NCBI GenBank assembly: GCA_015654595.1
Contig: JAATGQ010000109.1
Coordinates: 1-64,000 of the forward strand
Reading direction: 5' to 3'
DNA length: 64,000 nt
Source of the DNA: Chitinophagales bacterium
Lineage (GTDB): Bacteria > Bacteroidota > Bacteroidia > Chitinophagales > Chitinophagaceae
The notes below the pieces were generated by a model. That model worked only from the letters and a program-made list of their open reading frames with translations, was not told the origin of the DNA and ran no database searches. This document shows positions 57,551 through 64,000 of the stretch, one piece after another (within the stretch, counting starts at the first letter, position 1; each line of letters starts with the position of its first letter). Both the position numbers and the translations under genes were made by a program.

Positions 57551-58535
57551 ATCCGAACCGCTGGTGTCGGTGATCATACCTGCCTACAATGCTGCCGCGT
57601 TTCTTCCCGAAACGCTTCGGAGCGTTTTGGCGCAGACCTGGCAGAACCTGGAGGTCATCGTGGTCAATGATGGGTCAAAGGACAATACCGACGAGGTGAT
57701 GTCGGCTTTTACCGACGACAAGCGGATCGTCTATATCAACCAGGAAAATAAAGGCTGCTCAGGCGCAAAGAATACTGGCCTGCAGGCCGCTACCGGCGAC
57801 TTTATACAATATCTCGATGCCGATGATCTGTTGAGTCCGGATAAGATAGCCGAACAGGCAGCCGTATTAAAGGGCCGCCCCTGGGATATAGCCGTGTGTC
57901 GGACAAAAGTGTTTGCAAAAGACATTACGGTAACAAGCGGAGAGATCGATACAGAGTTCCTCTACACCACCGAAGACACGCTGGGATTTCTGCTTAATCT
58001 CTATGGTATAAGCGGAAAGGACGGCATGATCCAGCCCAACGCCTTTCTGATGGGCCGCCAGGTTGCAAAAGAAACCGGCGTTTGGGATATGTCGATCTCC
58101 CCTTCTCCCGATGAGGACGGCGAATATTTCTGTCGAGCGCTGTTGAAGGCGGGAAAGCTGTGGTTCACTCCGCGGGGGATCAATTACTATCGCAAGGACC
58201 CCGCTTCGAAAAGCCTTTCCAAACAGCACTCTTACCGCCATGCAAAGGGCGCGCTTCGCTCCATCGAGCTGAAGGCAGATCACCTGTTGCAGCGGGAAGA
58301 TTCAGAAAGGATAAAAAGCCTGATGGCCAGACATTTTTCCAGCTTTATGTATGTGTACTACCCGGCTTATCCCGATCTCGTAAAAGAAGCCGAAGAGAAG
58401 ATACATGCGATGGGGATCGAAAAAATTGCTCCGCAGGGCGGGGATAAGTTCAATAAAATTGCCAGAGTTTTGGGCTATAGCAACACGCTGAAATTAAAAT
58501 CCCTGTTTCAAAAATCGCGGAGGTCCGGGCAATGA
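57531..58535 (+). CDS. Family 2 glycosyltransferase
   Basis: A 334-residue GT-A enzyme: LVSVIIPAYNAAAFLPETLR (about 11-30), VIVVNDGSKDNTDEV (about 42-56) and IQYLDADDLLSPDKI (about 91-105). SPSPDEDGEYFCRALLKAGK (about 190-209) is the acceptor-side acidic motif. The tail is basic (LKLKSLFQKSRRSGQ). It overlaps the neighbouring genes on both sides (20 and 4 bases), showing tight operon packing. Confidence 0.93.
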   Translation: MDKHTDRSEPLVSVIIPAYNAAAFLPETLRSVLAQTWQNLEVIVVNDGSKDNTDEVMSAFTDDKRIVYINQENKGCSGAKNTGLQAATGDFIQYLDADDLLSPDKIAEQAAVLKGRPWDIAVCRTKVFAKDITVTSGEIDTEFLYTTEDTLGFLLNLYGISGKDGMIQPNAFLMGRQVAKETGVWDMSISPSPDEDGEYFCRALLKAGKLWFTPRGINYYRKDPASKSLSKQHSYRHAKGALRSIELKADHLLQREDSERIKSLMARHFSSFMYVYYPAYPDLVKEAEEKIHAMGIEKIAPQGGDKFNKIARVLGYSNTLKLKSLFQKSRRSGQ

Positions 58536-59710
58536 AAAAGCTGGCTGTTTTAACGACACATCCGATCCAATATAATGCGCCATTGTTCAAGCTGCTGGCT
58601 CAAAGAGCAAGGATCGAAGTGAAAGTTTTTTATACCTGGGGCGAGGACGTGTTGAAAGACAAGTTTGATCCCGGTTTTGGCAAAGTGATCACCTGGGACA
58701 TTCCGTTGCTGCAAGGCTATCCTTACCAATTCTTAAAGAACGATTCCGAGAAACCCGGTTCTGATCATTTTAAAGGAATTTCCAATCCCGATGTTATCGA
58801 ACAACTGGATGCCTGGCATCCCGATGCCCTATTGATCTATGGTTGGAGTTACAAGAGCCATCTGGCGGTAATGCGGCATTACAAGGGGAAGACTCCGATT
58901 TTTTTCAGGGGCGATTCCACGATGCTGGACGAGCAGCCGGCGATCAAATCGTTTATTCGAATGCTGACCCTTCGCTGGGTCTATCGTCATTTGGATAAGG
59001 CCTTTTACGTAGGAACAAACAACAAAGAATATTTCAGACGCTGCGGTCTCCGGGAGCGGCAGTTGTTGCTGGCGCCTCATGCGATCAATAATCATTTCTT
59101 TGCCGAAAATGATGAGGAGGTGAGCCGCCGGGCGCTGGTCTGGCGGAAAGAACTGGGGATAGGCGAGAACGACTTTGTCTTTTTATTCGCGGGAAAACTA
59201 GAGCCCAAGAAATCTCCGCTGCTCTTGCTGGAAGCGTTTAAAAAGGCGCAATTCCCAAAGACGGTGCATCTTGTTATCGTAGGCAATGGGGAGCTGGAGC
59301 AGCAAATGAGATCCGGGGCCAAAGGTTATCCCGTTCATTTTCTCGGGTTTCAGAATCAAACGGCGATGCCTGCCGTCTACCGGCTGGCAGAATGTGTCGT
59401 ACTTCCTTCTGGCGGACCTGGCGAAACCTGGGGCCTGGCGATCAATGAAGCGATGGCCTCCGGCCGTCCTGTCATCGCCAGCACCAAATGCGGTGGCGCC
59501 ATCGATCTGATCAGGGAGGGTCGGAATGGTTATATCTTTACAGCGGGAAATGCCGAAGAGTTGAAAGCGACGATGCAGAAGGCGGTTAATAATAAAAACA
59601 TACGATCGGAGATGCGCCGGCAGGCAAGGGAGGACATCCAGTCGTTCTCGCTGGACAGGGTCGCAGCGGTCATTGAAGAGGCGATGCTTACCGAATCCGA
59701 ACATATTTAA
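58532..59710 (+). CDS. Family 4 glycosyltransferase
   Basis: A 392-residue GT-B enzyme starting KLAVLTTHPIQYNAPLFKLL (about 3-22), an N-lobe common in exopolysaccharide loci. VFLFAGKLEPKKSPLLLLEA (about 217-236) and GGPGETWGLAINEAMASGRP (about 298-317; E-x7-E site) identify GT4. It is coupled to the previous gene by ATGA and followed 3 bases later by the GT11-like gene. Confidence 0.93.
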   Translation: MKKLAVLTTHPIQYNAPLFKLLAQRARIEVKVFYTWGEDVLKDKFDPGFGKVITWDIPLLQGYPYQFLKNDSEKPGSDHFKGISNPDVIEQLDAWHPDALLIYGWSYKSHLAVMRHYKGKTPIFFRGDSTMLDEQPAIKSFIRMLTLRWVYRHLDKAFYVGTNNKEYFRRCGLRERQLLLAPHAINNHFFAENDEEVSRRALVWRKELGIGENDFVFLFAGKLEPKKSPLLLLEAFKKAQFPKTVHLVIVGNGELEQQMRSGAKGYPVHFLGFQNQTAMPAVYRLAECVVLPSGGPGETWGLAINEAMASGRPVIASTKCGGAIDLIREGRNGYIFTAGNAEELKATMQKAVNNKNIRSEMRRQAREDIQSFSLDRVAAVIEEAMLTESEHI

Positions 59711-59713
59711 CTT

Positions 59714-60619
59714 ATGAGTATTGTTATTTGCCAGTTACCAAAAGCCGGTCTCGGAAATCAGCTGTTCCCGCTGCTGAAAGCCGCCGTATTTGCGCGGCTC
59801 AATGATCTGCCTCTGCTGGTTACCGGGTACCATCAGTTGAAGATCGGACCCTGGCTGAGAGGCGAAAAGACCAAGCGTAACTATCATGGCTATTTTCTTT
59901 TCGAGAAAAGCATGATCGGTGAATATATCGACAGACTGAAGCTATACCAATACCGGAAATATGACCTGGTAAAGGAACCCGTTGTCAAAAAGCTGGAGGG
60001 GGGCAGCAAGGAGAAGAGGCAGTTTGTGTTTTCCGAAATACCACACTGGAGCGACTATTTCGCCGGCCTGAAAGAACACAGGTCACTGGCCATTTCTCTT
60101 TTTCATGAGCTGATCAATCCGGCAGTGATAAGAAGTACCATTCGGGGCCATCGGCCTTCCGTCGGCGTTCATATCCGGATGGGAGATTTCCGGAAGCTAA
60201 AGGCAGGCGAAAACTTTGCGAGCGTAGGCGCTGTCCGCACACCGGAAATCTATTTTGTCGATATCATAAAAGCCATCCGCGAGATCCTCGGACTTCCGTT
60301 ACCTGTGACTGTATTCACGGATGGATACCGCAGCGAGTTCGAGACACTTTTTACGATGCAGGACGTTCACCTGGAAGAAGGGAATAAAGATATAGAAGAT
60401 CTTTTATTACTGTCGCAAAGCCAGTTTATTGTGGCTTCGGCGGGCAGCACGTTCAGCTACTGGGCCGGCTTTTTGTCCAATAGCCCGCTGATCCTGCATC
60501 CCGACCATCTGCATGCGTCCATTCGCCCGGAAGAGGTCAATCGGCTTGTTTATGAAGGGCCTTTCGATCTGCAGGCCCAAAACGGATTGCTGAGAAGGAA
60601 TATCATTACTCTTATATGA
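59714..60619 (+). CDS. GT11-like (fucosyltransferase-fold) glycosyltransferase, divergent
   Basis: A 301-residue protein with the GT11 plan but weak similarity to the copy at 50530. LPKAGLGNQLFPLLKAAVFA (about 8-27) matches the N-terminal GGLGNQ block, SVGVHIRMGDFRK (about 151-163) the HxRxGD motif, and VASAGSTFSYWAGFLSNSPL (about 239-258) the third block. GDP-fucose is the likely donor by family. The start at 59714 lies 3 bases past the previous stop. Confidence 0.78.
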   Translation: MSIVICQLPKAGLGNQLFPLLKAAVFARLNDLPLLVTGYHQLKIGPWLRGEKTKRNYHGYFLFEKSMIGEYIDRLKLYQYRKYDLVKEPVVKKLEGGSKEKRQFVFSEIPHWSDYFAGLKEHRSLAISLFHELINPAVIRSTIRGHRPSVGVHIRMGDFRKLKAGENFASVGAVRTPEIYFVDIIKAIREILGLPLPVTVFTDGYRSEFETLFTMQDVHLEEGNKDIEDLLLLSQSQFIVASAGSTFSYWAGFLSNSPLILHPDHLHASIRPEEVNRLVYEGPFDLQAQNGLLRRNIITLI

Positions 60620-60638
60620 ACCCAAAACTTTCCCTTCC

Positions 60639-61694
60639 TTGACACCTTTGAAGATTTTATTGGTCGGATCCGACCAGGTCTGGTCCCTGGAAAAGATCTA
60701 TATGCGCTACCTCCTGGAAGAAGGGGTCAATGTCGAGTTGTTTGCGGCTCAGAATCTTTTCTACGCCTACAACAACAGCCTGATCAATAAAGTGATGGTG
60801 CGTTTGGGCATCGCCGGAATATACCGCTCTATAAACGAGGCCTTGCGCAGCCGGATACTGGCTTTCAAACCCGATATCGTGTGGGTCTTCAAAGGGATGG
60901 AGGTCATGCCGGAGACGATCGAATGGATAAGAGCGCAGGGGATTATCGCAGCGAATTATAATCCTGACAATCCTTTTATTTTCTCGGGCCGCGGCAGCGG
61001 TAATAAATATGTTACCCAGAGCATTGGCCTTTTTGATCTTCACTTTACGTACAATCTCGAAGTGCTGAGAAGGCTGAAAGAAGAATATAAATTGCAAACA
61101 GTTTTCCTGCCCTTTGGTTTTGAACTTTCAGACGTTGTTTTCCAGTTGGCTGTAAAAGAGGAAGAGATTGGCAAAGTCTGTTTTCTGGGTAATCCCGATG
61201 CTGGCAGAGCCGTCTACATAAAGGAGCTGCTGGGCGCGGGTATTCCTGTGGATCTGTATGGCAATGAGTGGGAGAAGTTCGTAGAAAAACATTCGTTGAT
61301 GCGTTCTTTCCCGGCGGTATACGGCGACGAGTTCTGGAAGGTGCTGCGGCGGTATAGGGTGCAGCTAAACCTGATGCGTATCCACAACGAGGATTCGCAC
61401 AATATGCGCAGCTTTGAAGTGCCCGGAGTCGGGGGCATCATGCTGGCGCCTGCGACGACAGAGCACCGGCTTTTCTTTAAAGACGGAGAAGAAGCATTTT
61501 TGTTTGGCTCGGCTGCGGAAGCCATAGAAAAAGCGCGGCAGATCCTGGATCTGCCGACCGTGGATGCGGATAAAATAAGAATGCGAGCCCGGCAGCGCTC
61601 GCTGGAGAGCGGTTATACCTATCAACAGCGTACGAAAGATGTTCTTCAGGAATTAAAACGACTGCATGCGGAAGCTGGCCATCATTCAATTTAA
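60639..61694 (+). CDS. CgeB-like glycosyltransferase
   Basis: A 351-residue GT-B protein of the CgeB/YkvP type. LKILLVGSDQVWSLEKIYMR (about 4-23), FKPDIVWVFKGMEVMPET (about 75-92) and NYNPDNPFIFSGRGSG (about 105-120) match the N-lobe. The C-lobe has VQLNLMRIHNEDSHNMRSFE (about 248-267), then VPGVGGIMLAPATTEHRLFF, the conserved N-x-R-x-FE-x-GG block. No ATG is available; TTG at 60639 is the likely start. It overlaps the next gene by 29 bases. Confidence 0.82.
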   Translation: MTPLKILLVGSDQVWSLEKIYMRYLLEEGVNVELFAAQNLFYAYNNSLINKVMVRLGIAGIYRSINEALRSRILAFKPDIVWVFKGMEVMPETIEWIRAQGIIAANYNPDNPFIFSGRGSGNKYVTQSIGLFDLHFTYNLEVLRRLKEEYKLQTVFLPFGFELSDVVFQLAVKEEEIGKVCFLGNPDAGRAVYIKELLGAGIPVDLYGNEWEKFVEKHSLMRSFPAVYGDEFWKVLRRYRVQLNLMRIHNEDSHNMRSFEVPGVGGIMLAPATTEHRLFFKDGEEAFLFGSAAEAIEKARQILDLPTVDADKIRMRARQRSLESGYTYQQRTKDVLQELKRLHAEAGHHSI

Positions 61695-62793
61695 TCCTAT
61701 CGAGCTTTATCCGCCCGTTCTGAACTGGCTGAACTTCCTGGCGGAGAAATGCGGCGATGATATAGAAGTGCGCGTGTTTACCATGTCGCCCGCCGCCGCT
61801 TTTACCCCATTTGTATCAGACGCGAAAAATATTCATATTGTTCGTGCCGGCAGATTGGGTAAGAAAGGAATAAAGGCGTATTGGAATTACCTGCTGTTCT
61901 ATTTAACCGCCTTTTTGCAGCTATTGAGGTGGCGTCCCGGTATTGTTTTATATTATGAAACAATTTCCGCGCTGCCTGCACTTTGGTACAGGAAGTATTG
62001 GAACCGCCGCGCGGAGCTGTACATTCACTACCATGAATATACCTCTCCGGAGGAATATCAGCAGGGTATGGTGCTGGGGAGATGGCTGCATCGGATGGAG
62101 AAAAGGACGTATAGCAGGGCGGCATGGATATCCCATACCAATCAGGATCGGATGGACCTGTTCCTTCGCGATCTGGGTCAGCCGTCAGGGCTTTCTGTTT
62201 TTATACTGCCCAATTATCCGCCGCGTTCCTGGCAACGCGCCGGCCGGGATGAGACCATTGGTCTGCCGGTGAGAATGGTCTATGTGGGGGCATTGAGTAT
62301 GGATACGATGTACACAAGAGAGCTGGCGGAATGGGTGATCGGGCAATCAGGAAAGGTGACGCTGGATATTTATTCAGATAACCATACTCCTGAAGCGGCC
62401 GGCTTTTTAGATTCGTTGGGCAGCGACCTGGTCCGGTTCAAAAAAGGAGTGAATTATTTTTCCCTTCCGGCTATCCTTGGCGAGTATCATATTGGAGTTA
62501 TTTTATATAAAGGTCATATACCCAATTATGTGTATAATGCACCCAATAAACTGTTCGAATATATGGCTTGCGGGCTGGATGTCTGGTTTCCCGTGGTGAT
62601 GAAGGGGTGTTATCCTTATATAACACAGGAGGTTTACCCAAAGGTGATGGCGGCAGACTTTGACAATCTTTCATCTCTGGATTGGCCGGCTGCGATCGAC
62701 CGGTCCGGATTGGAATATGCCGTTTCCTCATTTTATGCGGAAAATGTGCTGGGCCAGCTGCTGTACCATATGAAACAAAAACGTGACGAATGA
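61666..62793 (+). CDS. GT4-like glycosyltransferase
   Basis: A 375-residue GT-B protein. The N-lobe opens KLAIIQFNPIELYPPVLNWL (about 3-22); PGIVLYYETISALPALWYRK and YIHYHEYTSPEEYQQG follow. The C-lobe has RMVYVGALSMDTMYTRELAE (about 204-223) and VYNAPNKLFEYMACGLDVWF (about 288-307), the acidic nucleotide-sugar site. No membrane span. The next gene begins inside its stop codon (ATGA). Confidence 0.85.
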   Translation: MRKLAIIQFNPIELYPPVLNWLNFLAEKCGDDIEVRVFTMSPAAAFTPFVSDAKNIHIVRAGRLGKKGIKAYWNYLLFYLTAFLQLLRWRPGIVLYYETISALPALWYRKYWNRRAELYIHYHEYTSPEEYQQGMVLGRWLHRMEKRTYSRAAWISHTNQDRMDLFLRDLGQPSGLSVFILPNYPPRSWQRAGRDETIGLPVRMVYVGALSMDTMYTRELAEWVIGQSGKVTLDIYSDNHTPEAAGFLDSLGSDLVRFKKGVNYFSLPAILGEYHIGVILYKGHIPNYVYNAPNKLFEYMACGLDVWFPVVMKGCYPYITQEVYPKVMAADFDNLSSLDWPAAIDRSGLEYAVSSFYAENVLGQLLYHMKQKRDE

Positions 62794-64000
62794 AAGCGCT
62801 GTTAATAGGACTCTGCATAGTTATCTATATCATCCTTCAGAACGAGGGCGGCCTGACCAATTGGGAGCAGCTTTCCGTTGTATTCTTTATATTTATCTTT
62901 CTGACCTTCCTGGCGGACCTCGGCAAAAAGGTCGTGGTCCTCGACTTTACAAATCTGCTGGCTGTGATGACCTGTCTGATCATGCCGGTCATCTTTTACC
63001 ATGTCTATACGACGGCCAATCCGCTGGCGAAGCTGTGGGCGAAATACATGCCCATCTCTTCCGACAGTTACTTTTCCTTTGCTGTACCGGCCTGTGTCGC
63101 CCTTTATGCAGGGCTCAAGCTGCCTTTGCGCAGGAAGAATAAATACGACGCCCATCCCCAGGCTTATCTCGATAATGTAAAGGCCTATCTGGCAAAGAAT
63201 CCCAAACTGGGCTTATACCTGGTAATGGTCGGTGTCGGCGCGGGCCTGCTCAACTTCCTGGCGCCGGGAGGATTAAAGGAAGTGTTCTTTCTGATGGCCC
63301 ACCTGATCTTCGTGGGCGTCTTTTATGTGATCTATTCTCCAAATAAATACAAGCGCTATATCGTTCCTGGTGTTATTGCGCTGATGTTGTCCGAAGCGAT
63401 CGCAACGGGGATGTTTGGTCACCTGATCTATATCCTGGCTTGTTCGGTCGTACTGCTGCTGCTGGGGTCGAAGATCTCTTTTGGACGAAAGCTGACCTAC
63501 GCGTTATTTGGGCTTTTTCTTGTTACGGTGCTTCAATCCATAAAAGGGGACTACCGGAAACGGACCTGGGTTGGAGAAGGGGAAGCCGATCCGTTATACT
63601 TTGTCGAGTTGATATCGGATCGTATCGCATCGCCTTCTTCTATGTTTGACCCGAATGGGATGTTCGTTCTGTCGGTGCGGTTAAATCAGGGCTGGCTCGT
63701 AGCCAACACGATGAAGCTGGTGCCGGAAAGACACCCATTTGGAGATGGAGAACCCTTGCTGGAGGCGGTGGCGGCAACTTTTGTCCCGCGCGCATTATGG
63801 CCGGATAAACCCGAGGCCGGAGGAAAGGCCAACCTAAAGCGATTCTGGGGTTTTGAGCTGGTTGGCTGGAGTACCAATATCGGTACGCTGGGGGAGGCCT
63901 ACGCCAACTTCGACAGAGCGGGGGGGATTGCTTATATGTTCTTCTATGGACTCTTCTTCAACTTTATGCTTACCCTCCTTTTAAAGCAATCGGAGAAAAG
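62790..64000 (+). CDS. Wzy-like polysaccharide polymerase, partial
   Basis: A membrane protein open from ATG 62790 to the right edge (403 codons so far). At least ten spans are visible, for example LLIGLCIVIYIIL, WEQLSVVFFIFIFLTFLADL, GLYLVMVGVGAGLLNFLAPG and YILACSVVLLLLG. A large extracytoplasmic loop (about residues 255-365) contains FVPRALWPDKPEAGGK, resembling the Pro-Arg-x-x-x-Pro-x-Lys-Pro loop of oligosaccharide-repeat polymerases. It overlaps the previous gene by 4 bases. Alternative: another multi-span exopolysaccharide protein. Confidence 0.7.
   Translation, partial: MKALLIGLCIVIYIILQNEGGLTNWEQLSVVFFIFIFLTFLADLGKKVVVLDFTNLLAVMTCLIMPVIFYHVYTTANPLAKLWAKYMPISSDSYFSFAVPACVALYAGLKLPLRRKNKYDAHPQAYLDNVKAYLAKNPKLGLYLVMVGVGAGLLNFLAPGGLKEVFFLMAHLIFVGVFYVIYSPNKYKRYIVPGVIALMLSEAIATGMFGHLIYILACSVVLLLLGSKISFGRKLTYALFGLFLVTVLQSIKGDYRKRTWVGEGEADPLYFVELISDRIASPSSMFDPNGMFVLSVRLNQGWLVANTMKLVPERHPFGDGEPLLEAVAATFVPRALWPDKPEAGGKANLKRFWGFELVGWSTNIGTLGEAYANFDRAGGIAYMFFYGLFFNFMLTLLLKQSEK

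Noticed and set aside
1-64000. CRISPR arrays, rRNA, insertion sequences, prophage genes
   Set aside because: No regularly spaced repeats, transposase or phage motifs, or rRNA-like sequence were seen on reading through.

Overview
This window is chromosomal DNA of a Bacteroidota bacterium, most likely a Chitinophagaceae-type soil or plant bacterium of about 50% G+C. The evidence is: repeated TAnnTTTG promoter elements lying only a few bases to a few tens of bases upstream of starts; a degenerate type IX secretion C-terminal domain; the long three-domain IspG; a BatB/BatC-type aerotolerance protein; fused isobutyryl-CoA mutase; and an UpxY-type antiterminator at the head of a polysaccharide locus. 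No rRNA, tRNA, insertion sequence, phage gene or CRISPR array was seen. One gene runs off each edge (an M24 aminopeptidase on the left, a Wzy-like membrane protein on the right).

Layout. 1-8.6 kb: aminopeptidase P (-), DUF763 protein, a 53-residue ORF, Fpg/Nei glycosylase, a T9SS-domain remnant, and an icmF-glk pair (-) behind a promoter overlapped by a palindrome. 8.7-16.8 kb: a membrane-anchored unknown, a duplicated DoxX-like protein with a 42-bp tandem repeat in its linker, a MetE-like protein, an outer-membrane barrel coupled to a PAP2/haloperoxidase-like lipoprotein, trehalase, and an OXA-type beta-lactamase homologue that has lost its catalytic Ser and Lys. 16.9-26.4 kb: housekeeping (BatB-BatC fusion, IspG, WYL regulator plus GyrI-like protein, aldose epimerase, lipoprotein, NadB, nucleotidyltransferase), ended by a bidirectional terminator. 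26.5-35 kb: secreted Ala/Pro/Tyr-rich protein, MBOAT plus SGNH-like O-acetylation pair, two tandem 2H-phosphoesterase-like genes (the second frameshifted), a PA0069-type radical SAM protein, then oxidoreductase, acetyltransferase and aminotransferase genes. 35-37.6 kb: a lone Hpt protein divergent from a hybrid histidine kinase.

The most unusual region is 37.6-39.7 kb. A TROVE-VWA protein (Ro60 family) is preceded by a ~360-nt non-coding leader with its own promoter. The leader holds two tandem RNA modules of the same design: a 7-mer, about 42 nt, its complement, a short loop, then the same 7-mer again as the 3' arm of an intrinsic terminator. These are candidate Y-like RNAs, a tandem attenuator, or both. 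The gene also has a consensus AGGAGG, uncommon in this phylum.

39.7-42.7 kb holds a secreted beta-helix protein and an unknown membrane protein. From 43 kb to the right edge is one long, largely overlapping exopolysaccharide operon: UpxY antiterminator behind a 283-nt leader with a 17-bp-arm hairpin, Wza-like exporter, Wzc tyrosine kinase, Wzm/Wzt ABC exporter with a carbohydrate-binding tail, two methyltransferase-like proteins, an acyltransferase, about ten glycosyltransferases (three of them fucosyltransferase-like), and a Wzy-like polymerase.
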